Source: an uncultured Chloracidobacterium sp.
Lineage (GTDB): Bacteria > Acidobacteriota > Blastocatellia > Chloracidobacteriales > Chloracidobacteriaceae
NCBI GenBank assembly: GCA_937966115.1
Contig: CALCKX010000083.1
Span: 28,342 to 92,341, forward strand
DNA: 64,000 nt
Reading direction: 5' to 3'
A model generated the notes under the pieces. That model ran no database searches, was not told the DNA's origin, and saw only the letters and a program-made list of their open reading frames with translations. Position numbers and translations under genes: made by a program. Below are positions 54,775-64,000 of this stretch, in pieces; position 1 is the stretch's first letter, and each line of letters starts with the position of its first letter.

Positions 54775-55656
54775 ATGAAAAGCATGACGGGCTTTGGCCG
54801 CGCCGCCGTCGCCACCGACGAGTTCTCTCTGACGGTCGAGTTGCGAGCCGTCAACAACCGTTTTCTGGATGTCCAGGCGCGCCTGCCGCCCGAGCTGGCG
54901 TCCCTGGACATCGCTTTTCGGAAACTGGTGCAGGCGCGCTTGCAGCGCGGGCGCGTTGACGCGACCGTGAGCTTGACTCAGCATCGCCCAGTGACGTTCC
55001 TGGTCAACCTCCCGCTGGTGCAGGGGTATGTCGCGGCGCTGCGCCAGGCGCAGGCGGCCACCGGCGTCGCCGGCGACTTCGACTTGAGCCTCATCGCCCG
55101 GCTGCCCGGCGCGATTCAGCCCGCCGCGCAGACCGATGAGGCTTTTTCAGCGCGGCTGGCGGAGGGCTTTCTAGCCGCCGCCGGGCAAGCGCTCGACGCC
55201 CTTGACGCCATGCGCCAGACCGAGGGGCGGGCGCTGGCGCTGGCCATCGCGCCCCGCCTGGACGCGATTGCCGAGCGCATCCCGGCAATCGAGGCGGCGG
55301 CGGCGACGGTTTTCGATGCCCAGCGGGCGCGGCTGGAGCGGCGCCTGCAGGCGCTGCTCCGCGACCTTGGCAGCGTGGACGAAGCCCGCCTGGCCCAGGA
55401 AGCCGCCTATGCAGCCGAGCGCTGCGACATTGCCGAGGAAATTGCCCGCCTGCGCAGCCATGTGGCGCAAATGCGCGATTTGCTGACGAGCGAGACGCCC
55501 GGCGTCGGCAAGGCAATGGATTTTCTCTTACAGGAAATGAACCGCGAAGCGAATACGATGCTGTCAAAAGCTGGCGAGGCTGAAATTCACGACGCGGCGC
55601 TGGCGATCAAGACCGAGATCGAGAAAATCAAGGAGCAAGTCCAGAATGTCGAGTGA
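54775..55656 (+). CDS. yicC: YicC-family endoribonuclease
   Basis: MKSMTGFGRAAVATDEFSLTVELRAVNNRFLDVQARLP; DIAEEIARLRSHVAQMRDLL...GKAMDFLLQEMNREANTMLSKA. Confidence 0.96.
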   Translation: MKSMTGFGRAAVATDEFSLTVELRAVNNRFLDVQARLPPELASLDIAFRKLVQARLQRGRVDATVSLTQHRPVTFLVNLPLVQGYVAALRQAQAATGVAGDFDLSLIARLPGAIQPAAQTDEAFSARLAEGFLAAAGQALDALDAMRQTEGRALALAIAPRLDAIAERIPAIEAAAATVFDAQRARLERRLQALLRDLGSVDEARLAQEAAYAAERCDIAEEIARLRSHVAQMRDLLTSETPGVGKAMDFLLQEMNREANTMLSKAGEAEIHDAALAIKTEIEKIKEQVQNVE

Positions 55657-56284
55657 CCGTCTGCACTCTCCGCGCCGCGGCATGCTGGTGGCGGTCTCCG
55701 CCCCGTCGGGAGGGGGAAAGTCCACGCTGCTCGGCCGACTTCTGGAAGAGGTGGAGAATCTGCGCTACTCGATCTCTTACACCACGCGCCCGCCGCGTCC
55801 CGGCGAGCGCCACGGCGAGCACTACTACTTCGTGTCGCCAGATGATTTCGAGCGGATGCGCGAACACGGAGAGTTTCTGGAATCGGCGGTGGTGCACGGC
55901 TATTTCTACGGCACGCATCGCAAGTTCGTCGAATCCATCCTTGACCGCGGCCAAGACCTCATCCTCGATATTGATGTGCAGGGCGCGGAGAGCCTGGCGA
56001 CGATCATGCCCGAAGCCACCCGGATTTTCATCATGCCGCCGAGCTACGAGGTTTTGTGTCAGCGCCTCCGCGCGCGCGGCAGCGATGATCCCTCCGTGGT
56101 CACGCATCGCTTGCGGAACGCGGGCCGGGAGGTCCGCCGGTTTCGAGAATTTCACTATGTCATCATCAACAACGATTTTGATCGCGCCCTCCAGGCGCTG
56201 ATCTGCATCGTCAAGGCCGAGCGCGAGCGGTGGCGCCTGTCAGAAAAGGCGCTCGACGCGATTGTCGCCACGTTCCAGGCGTGA
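55646..56284 (+). CDS. gmk: Guanylate kinase
   Basis: GMLVAVSAPSGGGKSTLLGRLLEEVENLRYSISYTTRPPRPGERHGEHYYFVSPDDF; 11-bp overlap with yicC. Confidence 0.97.
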   Translation: MSSDRLHSPRRGMLVAVSAPSGGGKSTLLGRLLEEVENLRYSISYTTRPPRPGERHGEHYYFVSPDDFERMREHGEFLESAVVHGYFYGTHRKFVESILDRGQDLILDIDVQGAESLATIMPEATRIFIMPPSYEVLCQRLRARGSDDPSVVTHRLRNAGREVRRFREFHYVIINNDFDRALQALICIVKAERERWRLSEKALDAIVATFQA

Positions 56285-56345
56285 GCCAGCCTGTTTCGCT
56301 ATCGGCCCGCATTTTTTCGCCATCGGAAGGAGATTTGCCAAAGCT

Positions 56346-56603
56346 ATGACGACTCCAGAAGCGACGCCCAACCATGAGCCTGAAGTGCGTAACATTCCAG
56401 ACAGCAAGTATCGGTTGATCCTGGTCGCCGCGGCCCGCAGCAAGCAGCTCCAGAAAGGGCGCGAGCCGCGCATTCGCTCCGCCAGTCACAAGCCCACGCG
56501 CATCGCGCTGGAGGAGGTCAGCCAGGGACTGGTCCCCTTTGAGGTTCTGCCGCCGCGCGAGTCGGCGATCCCGCATCACGAGGACGGCATTATCAGCATT
56601 TAG
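56346..56603 (+). CDS. rpoZ: DNA-directed RNA polymerase omega subunit
   Basis: NIPDSKYRLILVAAARSKQLQKGREPRIRSASHKPTRIALEEVSQGLVPFE; position after gmk. Confidence 0.9.
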   Translation: MTTPEATPNHEPEVRNIPDSKYRLILVAAARSKQLQKGREPRIRSASHKPTRIALEEVSQGLVPFEVLPPRESAIPHHEDGIISI

Positions 56604-56625
56604 CTCCCAGGGCGGCTCCTGGGAG
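56604..56625 (+). repeat. Stem-loop immediately 3' of rpoZ (possible terminator/processing site)
   Basis: CTCCCAGG-gcggct-CCTGGGAG, perfect 8-bp stem, no T-tract. Confidence 0.65.
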
Positions 56626-56797
56626 ACTGGAGCTCCTGGGTCTTTGGCTCAGGCGGTGCGCGCCGCGAATCCGCCGCGGCCCTGGCTTGCGGCGCGCCGG
56701 GTCGGCGGTCATTTGGAGAGAGCCGCGCAGCGAAGCGTCCCCACTTCGCGGATTTATCGATGGCGCGCCCGCCGCGCCGGCTTGTCACATCAAAACT

Positions 56798-57955
56798 ATG
56801 CGAATGATAGCCAGTCGCGCCGAAGATGCATGGCATGCGTTACGCCAGCCGGGCGCTTATGAATGGTGGTACTTTGACGCGCTCTCCGATGACCAGGAAT
56901 ACGGGCTGGTCGCCATTTGGTTTTGCGGCATGCCGTTTTCGGCGGACTACAATGCGCACTTCGAGGCGTATGAGCGCGGGCGCGCCGCGCCGCCGGACCC
57001 TGCCGATTACGCCGCCTTCTCGTTTGCGCTGTATCATCGCGGCCGCCCGATTGCCTACGCGCTGGTCGAGTACGACGAGTTCGCGGCCTCGACCACCCAT
57101 CCGGTGGTTTGCGCCGGACGCAACGCCTTCGCCTACGATCCGACGACAGCGACCTACCACCTTGCCGTGGACGTGGATTTGACCGAGGTGACGACGGCCA
57201 TCCCGGTGGCGGCGGGGCGCCGCCTGACCGGCGCGTTCGCGTTTCGCAACCTCAACGAGAGCTGGTTCTCTCCGGCGCTGGCGGCTTCCAGCTTGGGGCT
57301 GCTGAGCGCGGCGCATGGGACGCATACCTGGAACTTGGTCGCGCCGGTCTGCGCGACGAGCGGCGAGCTGGAGCTGGTCGCCGCCGATGGGCGCTGCGAG
57401 CGGCGCGTGCGCTTCGCGGGGCGCGGCTACCATGACCACAACTACGATCCCGTTCCCATGACGCGCGCCATCAACCGCTGGCACTGGGGTCGGTGTTGGC
57501 GGGGCGACCGCATGCTAATTTACTACCGCAACGAGCCGTTTCCCGGTCAGCCGGGCGCGTTCTCGTTTGGGGCCGTGTTTGACGGCGCGCAGCCGCAAGT
57601 CGTGACGGACGCTATCGAGGTCGCTTTCGAGGCCCAGCGCCGTAACTGGCTGGGGTTGAAGTACCCGCACCGGCTGCGCGTGACCCTGCCCGCAACCGGC
57701 GAGTCGTGGACGATTCGGCAGCAGCATATGGTTGACTCTGGACCCTTCTACGTTCGCTTCCTGAGCAGCCCTGAGCCGGGCGCCGAAGGCGACGCGCATG
57801 GCGTGTCGGAGACGCTCGATGGCGCCCGCTTGCGGTGGCGCATGTTTCGACCGATGATCAAGACGCGCATTCAGCGTCCGCAAAGTCGGGGGGCGCTCTT
57901 GCCGGCTCCAGTCGCCCGGCTGGGACGCACCGCGCTCATCTGGCTCGTGACGTAG
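56798..57955 (+). CDS. Carotenoid 1,2-hydratase (CrtC)-like/AttH-superfamily protein
   Basis: GAYEWWYFDALSDDQEYGLVAIWFCGMPFS; LNESWFSP; GRGYHDHNYDPVPMTRAINRWHWGR typical of the CrtC fold. Confidence 0.78.
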   Translation: MRMIASRAEDAWHALRQPGAYEWWYFDALSDDQEYGLVAIWFCGMPFSADYNAHFEAYERGRAAPPDPADYAAFSFALYHRGRPIAYALVEYDEFAASTTHPVVCAGRNAFAYDPTTATYHLAVDVDLTEVTTAIPVAAGRRLTGAFAFRNLNESWFSPALAASSLGLLSAAHGTHTWNLVAPVCATSGELELVAADGRCERRVRFAGRGYHDHNYDPVPMTRAINRWHWGRCWRGDRMLIYYRNEPFPGQPGAFSFGAVFDGAQPQVVTDAIEVAFEAQRRNWLGLKYPHRLRVTLPATGESWTIRQQHMVDSGPFYVRFLSSPEPGAEGDAHGVSETLDGARLRWRMFRPMIKTRIQRPQSRGALLPAPVARLGRTALIWLVT

Positions 57956-57986
57956 GGCCTTGTAACCTAGGGGCCTGTAACCTAGG
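57955..57986. repeat. 15-bp tandem duplication (TGTAACCTAGGGGCC-like)
   Basis: gggccttgtaacctag|gggcctgtaacctagg immediately after the CrtC-like CDS. Confidence 0.8.
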
Positions 57987-58044
57987 ACGCGCGGCGCGCC
58001 CGCCGCGGGCCGGCGCGCCTTGCCCCGGAGCGTCCCTGGGGGCG

Positions 58045-59781
58045 CTATCTCGCCTCGCCGGGCGCGTCGCCAAGCCCTTCGGCGACGAAAGCCAGCTCGC
58101 CGCCCACGACCGTCATCAGGCAGCGCGCCTTGAGGATGTCGGCTTCCGGGATGGCGAGCAGATCGGCCGAGAACACTGTGAAGTCAGCGCGCTTGCCGAC
58201 GGCGATGACGCCCGCCTCGCCTTCCTCGAAGGCGGCGTAGGTCGGCCACAGCGTGAGCATCTTGAGCGCGTCGAGCCGACTGACCGCCTGTTCGGGATGC
58301 CAGCCTTCGCCGGAAAACCCGGCGAGGTCCTTGCGGGCGACGGCGGCGTAAAACTCGATGAGCGGCTCGCCGCGCTCGACCGGCGCGTCCGACCCGCCGG
58401 CAATCAGCGCGCCTGAATCGAGCAGCGACCGCCAGGCGTAGGCCCCCGCCAGCCGGTCAATCCCCAGTCGGCGCGGCGCGAAGTGCAGGTCGCTGATGGC
58501 GTGCGACGGCTGCATGGAGGCGATGACGCCAAGCTTGGCAAAGCGCGGAATATCCTCGGCGCTGAGGATTTGCGCATGCTCGACGCGCCAGCGGGGCGCG
58601 CGGACGCGCCGCTGCGCGGCCGGGATTTCTCTGAACGTTTGCTCGTAGATGTCCAGCGCCTGCCGATTGGCGCGGTCGCCAATCGCGTGCGTCTCAATCT
58701 GAATGCCGGCCCGCAGCGCCCGCCGACACAGGGCGCGCAGCTCGTCCGGCGGCGTGAGAAACAGCCCGGATGTCTCGGCGTCGCTGTAGGGCGCCAGCAA
58801 GGCCGCGCCGCGCGAGCCCAGCGCCCCGTCCAGGTAGGTTTTGATGGCGCGCATGGTGAAGCGCCCGTTGGACTCGCCCACAATGGGGCCGCTGCGGAGC
58901 AGCGTGGCGACTTCCAGCGGGCGGTTGGCGGCGGCGTTATAGACGCGCAGCTTGATTTTCCCCTCCCGACACAGCCGGCGCAGGATGCTGGTTTCGAGCA
59001 GCGAGCTGCCCGCATTGTGAATGGCGCACCACCCCAGCGACAACTCGCGCTGCGCGCCCGCCAGGGCCGCCCGCTCGTAGTCTTCCGGCGAAAGCTTGGG
59101 CAGCAGCCGTCCGACCAGCCCCTGGGCGCTGTCGATGAGCATGCCGGTCGGCCGTCCCGTCGGCTGGTCGCGGAGGATGTCGCCGCCCGGCGGATTGGCG
59201 GTTTTCTCGTCAATCCCGGCCAGCTCGAGCGCCCGCGAGTTCACCACGCTGGCGTGACCGTCAGCGCGCGTCAAATAGACCGGATGCTCCGGCGCGATGG
59301 CGTCCAGCTCGGCGGCAGTCGGGAAGACGGGCGGCATCCAAAAGGTTTCTATCCAGCCGCGCCCGACGACCCATTCGCCCCTCGGCGTCTGCGCGACGCG
59401 CGCCGCGACGGCGGCCAGAAAGGCTTCGCGGGTGGTGGTCGTCCCTTCGAGATTGAGCGACAGCTCCCGCTCGCCGATGCCAAACAGGTGACAGTGGGCG
59501 TCGGTGAAGCCGGGATACATCGCCGCGCCTTTCAAGTCCACGAGGCGGGTTCGCGGGCCGCGGCGCGCCAGGGCGTCAGCCGCGCCGCCGACGAAGACGA
59601 CGCGCCCGCGCCGGACGGCAACGGCCGCGGCCTGGGGCTGCCGCTCATCGAGCGTATGAATGACGCCGTTGATGAACAGCGTATCCGCCGGCGCCGCCCG
59701 TTCGGCGGCGAGCGTCAGGCAGCTCAGCATCCATCCCAGCATCCAGCCCAACAGCGTCAAGCGGGCGATCAGCGATGTCAT
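58045..59781 (-). CDS. Exported amidohydrolase, YtcJ-like
   Basis: Signal peptide; DLKGAAMYPGFTDAHCHLFGIGERELSLNLEGTTT; QIETHAIGDRANRQALDIYE; IAGGSDAPVERGEPL. Confidence 0.93.
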   Translation of the reverse strand: MTSLIARLTLLGWMLGWMLSCLTLAAERAAPADTLFINGVIHTLDERQPQAAAVAVRRGRVVFVGGAADALARRGPRTRLVDLKGAAMYPGFTDAHCHLFGIGERELSLNLEGTTTTREAFLAAVAARVAQTPRGEWVVGRGWIETFWMPPVFPTAAELDAIAPEHPVYLTRADGHASVVNSRALELAGIDEKTANPPGGDILRDQPTGRPTGMLIDSAQGLVGRLLPKLSPEDYERAALAGAQRELSLGWCAIHNAGSSLLETSILRRLCREGKIKLRVYNAAANRPLEVATLLRSGPIVGESNGRFTMRAIKTYLDGALGSRGAALLAPYSDAETSGLFLTPPDELRALCRRALRAGIQIETHAIGDRANRQALDIYEQTFREIPAAQRRVRAPRWRVEHAQILSAEDIPRFAKLGVIASMQPSHAISDLHFAPRRLGIDRLAGAYAWRSLLDSGALIAGGSDAPVERGEPLIEFYAAVARKDLAGFSGEGWHPEQAVSRLDALKMLTLWPTYAAFEEGEAGVIAVGKRADFTVFSADLLAIPEADILKARCLMTVVGGELAFVAEGLGDAPGEAR

Positions 59782-61076
59782 GCGGTGGTTCCTCCTCGCT
59801 CAGTCGTCTGGCGAAGGCGGCGCGGGAGCGGGGCGCGGCCGTCTGCCGCCGCCCAGAGGGCGACGACGAGCAGGGCCAGCCCGGCCAGGCCGAAAGTGGC
59901 GGGCGCGCTCCACCAGTGCGCCAGCGTCCCGGCGCACAGTCCGCCCACCGCCATGCCGCCCCGGAAGCAAACCATGTAGAAGCTCGCCGAGCGCCCGCGC
60001 AGGTCGTCTTCCACCGTTTGCTGAAAGCAGGTCGTGACCAGCGCATAAGCCGCCACCAGAAACGCCCCGCCCGCGAACAGCCAGAGGTAAGCCAGCCACA
60101 GCCGCCCGGTGGCGGCCAGCAGCGCCATGCACAGGCCCAGCGCCGCCTGCGCGCCAACCGCCAGCGGCAACTGCCGCGCCCGCTTGGCAGCCGCGGCGGC
60201 AGCGATGGCGCCGGCCACCGCGCCCAGCCCGGAGCAGGCCGCGAGCCGCGAAAACAAGACTTCATCGCCCTGCCAGACGACTTTGGCATACTGCGGGAGC
60301 AGCGTCGGCATGGCAATGCCGAGTCCGGTGGTGAGCGCCGCGAGCAGGCACAGTCGCCGCCGGAGCGGGTTGCCGAAAACGTACCGCGCGCCAGCCAGGA
60401 TATCCTGTTTCCACGATTGGCTGGCCGCCGCCGCTTGCTGCGGCGCGCGAATCGTGGCGAGCGCCGCCATGACGGCTAGGAACGACAGGGCGTTGAGGGC
60501 GAAGCAGGCGGTCGCGCCAAAGCGCGCCAGGACGAGTCCGGCCAGCATTGGCCCGACGACTCGCCCCAGGTTGAACTGTATGGCGTTGCCGGCGATGGCC
60601 TGTCCGACCAGGGGCTTGGGGACCAAATTCGGCAACAGCGCCAGGTAGGCCGGCCCGCTCATCGCCTGCGCCATGCCGGTCAGAAACGATAGGCCCAGCA
60701 TCGCGTAAACCAGCGGCCATCCCTCAAGCGCCTGCGCGCCGACGAGAATAGCCAGGGTTGACGCGCTCGAAAGCTGGATGGCCTGCGATGCCAGCAGCAG
60801 CTTTCGGCGGTCAACGCGGTCGGCGATCGCGCCGCCCGCCAGCGATAGCCCCAGCATGGGGGCCAGGCCGAGAAAGGCGTCCAGACCAAGGTAGAATGGG
60901 CTCGCCGTCAGCTCCAGGATGAGCCAGGCCTGCGCGACCTGCTGCATCCAGCTTCCAACGCTGGAGGCGAATGCGCCGGCCCACTGGCGACGATAGTCGC
61001 GAAAGGCGAAGGCGTGAAGCGCCTCGGGGAGCCAGGGCGGGATGTCCAATGGGTCGGACGTTTCGGGAGCGGGCAT
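59778..61076 (-). CDS. MFS transporter (DUF894/enterobactin-exporter-like)
   Basis: FRDYRRQWAGAFASSVGSWMQQVAQAWLILELTASPFYLGLDAFLGLAPMLGLSLAGGAIADRVDRRKLLL; ATGA overlap with next gene; start at MPAPETSDP. Confidence 0.93.
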   Translation of the reverse strand: MPAPETSDPLDIPPWLPEALHAFAFRDYRRQWAGAFASSVGSWMQQVAQAWLILELTASPFYLGLDAFLGLAPMLGLSLAGGAIADRVDRRKLLLASQAIQLSSASTLAILVGAQALEGWPLVYAMLGLSFLTGMAQAMSGPAYLALLPNLVPKPLVGQAIAGNAIQFNLGRVVGPMLAGLVLARFGATACFALNALSFLAVMAALATIRAPQQAAAASQSWKQDILAGARYVFGNPLRRRLCLLAALTTGLGIAMPTLLPQYAKVVWQGDEVLFSRLAACSGLGAVAGAIAAAAAAKRARQLPLAVGAQAALGLCMALLAATGRLWLAYLWLFAGGAFLVAAYALVTTCFQQTVEDDLRGRSASFYMVCFRGGMAVGGLCAGTLAHWWSAPATFGLAGLALLVVALWAAADGRAPLPRRLRQTTERGGTTA

Positions 61077-61305
61077 TTTGGCGTCGCCAGACGGAGCGGG
61101 ATGAGCGTACAAGCAAATGCGGGCGCCGAAAGCGGCCGCGCGCCAGTCAAGGCGGCTGCGCGCTAGTTTCCGCTTGGAGCGTCGGCGCCGCGCGGCGCGG
61201 CCGTCGGGCGGCGCTATCTTTACACCATCGCCTGGCCTATAGTCAGCCTAGCTTTCCAGAGCTAAACGAGCGCCGCCGCGCGCTTTTTCTTTGTGGGTGA
61301 AGGCC

Positions 61306-62949
61306 ATGGCGTGGCTCGTCGAGCTGCTCAAGGGCAATCCGCTCTTGCTCCTCTTCATCGTGATCGCCATCGGCTACCCGCTTGGCCGGATTCGCTTGTT
61401 CGGTCACCGGCTGGGCATCGCCGCCGTTTTGTTTGCCGGACTCGCGATTAGCGCGCTCGACCCGAGCCTCAAGCTGCCCGAAGTCATCTACACGCTGGGG
61501 CTGGCGCTGTTTGTCTATACGACTGGGCTGAGCAGCGGGCCGGGGTTCGTGGCCTCGTTTCAGCGCAAGGGCTAGCGGGATAACCTGCTGGTTATCGGCC
61601 TGCTCATCATCGCGGCCCTGTTGGTTGCCGGGGCGCAGCGCGTCTTTGCATTGCGCCCCATGCTGGCCGTCGGGCTCTTCGCCGGAAGCCTGACCAACAC
61701 GCCGGCGCTGGCGGCGGCGCTGGAGCAAGTCAAGGCGGCCGCGGACTCCGACGCTCGGCAACTGACCGATCCGGTGGTTGGCTATTCCATCGCTTACCCC
61801 ATGGGCGTCATTGGCATGATGGCCGCCATCGCGACGCTCTAGCGCGTCTGGCGGGTGAATTACGCCAACGAGGCGCAGCGCCTGCGCGATCTGGGCGCGG
61901 TAGGTCAAAAGCTTGTCAACCGCACGGTGCGCGTGACGCGCCCGGAAATTAGCATCTTGACGGTTGACGAGCTGCTGCGCGCCAAGCGGTGGCAGGTCAT
62001 CTTCAGCCGCGCCTTGCACGACGGGCAATTGACGCTCGTTGACGACGCCACCCATCTTCAGCAGGGCGATTTGGTGAGCCTGATCGGCACGGAGGAAGAG
62101 ATTGCCGAAGCGGCCGCCTTCCTTGGCGAGATGACCGCCGAACACCTGGAGCTTGACCGCAGCAAGCCCGATTTCCGGCGCGTTTTCGTATCCAACTCGC
62201 AGGTCGTCGGGCGACCGCTGCGCGAGTTGCAGTTGCCGCAACACTACGGGGCGCTGGTGACGCGGGTGCGGCGCGGAGACATCGAGCTGTTGCCCTATGG
62301 AGATATGCCGCTGGAGCTGGGCGACCGCGTGCGCGTTGTCGCGCTGCGGGAGCGGATGGAGGAGGTCAGCGAGTTTTTCGGCGATTCCTACCGCGCGCTG
62401 AGCGAAATAGACATTCTGACCTTCAGCCTCGGGCTGGTGCTGGGGCTGGCGCTCGGGCTGGTTCCGTTCCCGCTGCCCGGCGACGGAACGTTTCGCCTGG
62501 GCGTCGCCGGCGGACCGCTGGTCACGGCGCTCATTTTGGGCGCTCGGGAGCGCACGGGGCCGCTGGTGTGGAACATGCCCTACAGCGCCAACCTCACCCT
62601 GCGCCAGATTGGCTTGGCGCTGTTCCTGGCCGGCATCGGCACGCGCTCCGGCTATGCGTTTGTCAGCGCCCTGGCCCAGCGCGACGGCGTCATTTTGTTC
62701 GCCGTCGGCGCGCTGGTGACGTGCGGCGTCGCGTGGCTGACGCTCTGGATTGGCTATAAGCTGCTGCGCCTGCCGATGAGCTTGCTCATTGGCGTGCTGG
62801 CCGGCTTGCAGACTCAGCCGGCTGTGCTGGCCTTCGCGCTCGAACAGACGAAAAACGACGCGCCAAATGTCGGCTACGCGACCGTCTTTCCAATGGCGAT
62901 GATAGCTAAAATCCTGTTGGCGCAAGCGCTGGCGCTTTTTCTACGCTAA
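61306..62949 (+). pseudogene. YidE/AspT-family transporter (TM - RCK_C x2 - TM) interrupted by two in-frame TAG codons
   Basis: ORFs 61291-61575, 61621-61842 and 61855-62949 share one frame; joining gives ...LFVYTTGLSSGPGFVASFQRKG*RDNLLVIGLLIIAALLV...GLFAGSLTNTPALAAALEQVK...MMAAIATL*RVWRVNYANEAQRL...; TAG at 61573-61575 and 61840-61842. Confidence 0.85.
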
Positions 62950-63125
62950 ATTTCCGGGCGCCTTGCCCGCCCGCTTTGGCGAGCGGCCGCGCGTCGCCTG
63001 CGCGTCCGGCCCTCCCAGGGCGGCGCCAACGCTGCGCCGGATGGATTTGCTTCCACGGTCGGCAATGGGGCATGAACATCCCGCGCGTCAATCGTCGCGA
63101 CGGCAAAGCCGGGAGCAGAAAGTCT

Positions 63126-64000
63126 ATGGGGTATCCGCTCGAAGAACATCACGCCGCCATTGGCGCGACGCTGCGCGCCGAAGGCGAACAGCTTGTTCCA
63201 GCCCGCTACGGAGCGCTTGCCGCCGAATACGCGGCGCTGGTCAGTCAAGTCGGCATCGTTGACCTCAGCGCCCACGGGCGCTTCGCCGTCGAAGGCAAGG
63301 ATCGCGTCGCGTTTCTCAACGGCTGGGTGAGCCAGCACGTCAAGCCGCTTAGGCCGGGCCTCGGCGTGGCGGCGCTGTTCCTGACGGCGCAGGGCAAGGT
63401 CATTGCCGATGTGACGCTGGATTGCCTCGCGGATGCGTTTTGGCTCGCGACGGACGTGGCCGCCGCGCCGGCCGTCCAGAAAAAGCTTGCGCCGCTGGCG
63501 CGCGCCGGCGATTTCCGCCTCGCGGATTTACGGGCCGCCTATGCGGTCATTGGTCTCATCGGCCCGGATGCGCCGGGCGTCATCGAGCGCGCGACCGGGG
63601 CGAAGCCGGATGCCTGGCGAACAACGTTGACCGTCGAGAAGGTCGGTGGCGGGACAGAAGAGCTGCCGGTTTTCGCGCATGAGCGGCTTTGCGTAGGCGA
63701 TGCGCCCGCGCTGACGGTTCGACGCCCGCGCTACGGGCTTCCGGCCTTTGAGCTGTTTGTGCCGCGCGAGAGCGCCGTCACGGTCTGGAAGGCGCTGACG
63801 GGAGCCGGCGCGACGCCGGTCGGCTGGGATGCGCTGGAGGCTTGCCGAATTGAGCGCGGCGTCGGCCGTTTCGGCTATGATTTCGATGATACGACGCTGG
63901 CCCCGGAGGCCGGGCTGGGCCATGCCATCAGCTACACGAAGGGCTGCTACGTCGGGCAGGAAACGGTGGCGAAAATTCACTGGCGCGGTCACGATCAGAC
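63126..64000 (+). CDS. GcvT/YgfZ-family folate-binding protein (3' truncated by window edge)
   Basis: Not in ORF track. ATG 63126: MGYPLEEHHAAIGATLRAEGEQLVPARYGALAAEYAALVSQVGIVDLSAHGRFAVEGKDRVAFLNGWVSQHV...EAGLGHAISYTKGCYVGQETVAKIHWRGHDQ (KGCYxGQE motif). Confidence 0.9.
   Translation, partial: MGYPLEEHHAAIGATLRAEGEQLVPARYGALAAEYAALVSQVGIVDLSAHGRFAVEGKDRVAFLNGWVSQHVKPLRPGLGVAALFLTAQGKVIADVTLDCLADAFWLATDVAAAPAVQKKLAPLARAGDFRLADLRAAYAVIGLIGPDAPGVIERATGAKPDAWRTTLTVEKVGGGTEELPVFAHERLCVGDAPALTVRRPRYGLPAFELFVPRESAVTVWKALTGAGATPVGWDALEACRIERGVGRFGYDFDDTTLAPEAGLGHAISYTKGCYVGQETVAKIHWRGHDQ

Noticed and set aside
61243-62925. 560-aa minus-strand ORF opposite the transporter
   Set aside because: Gln/Arg-rich shadow ORF with no family resemblance; the plus strand encodes recognisable YidE/AspT domains. 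It stays open because TAG reads as CTA (Leu) on the opposite strand.
61306-62949. Genome-wide TAG recoding to explain the two ambers
   Set aside because: TAG terminates many intact genes here (e.g. sdhA, sdhB, plsX, rpmF, rpoZ, metK, ahcY), so global reassignment is not credible; only local readthrough, pseudogenisation or error remain.

Overview
High-GC chromosomal window of about 45 protein-coding genes. No rRNA, tRNA, CRISPR array or transposase was recognised. The gene content suggests a chlorosome-bearing chlorophototroph, most plausibly a Chloracidobacterium-like Acidobacteriota (taxonomy is inference). The left edge holds a minus-strand block: a (bacterio)chlorophyll synthase (BchG/ChlG family), an ArsA/Get3-like ATPase with an apparent C-terminal HSP20-like domain, a 76-aa CsmA-like chlorosome baseplate protein, and an uncharacterised ORF running off the window that is missing from the ORF track. 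The rest is mostly housekeeping: dacB, mpl, gpsA, a clpB-hsp20-grpE-clpA/C chaperone cluster, class III aminotransferase, rpmF-plsX, bcp, serS, a sensor kinase with two response regulators, sdhC-A-(hyp)-B, methylmalonyl-CoA mutase, GGDEF protein, hpt, recJ, metK-ahcY, yicC-gmk-rpoZ and a CrtC-like gene. The most unusual items are (1) the chlorosome block with its Get3-like ATPase and unknown neighbour, (2) a YidE/AspT-type transporter whose single reading frame is intact except for two in-frame TAG codons, and (3) a clpB promoter carrying direct repeats that resemble Rrf2/IscR half-sites. All family calls come from reading the translations; no database search was run.
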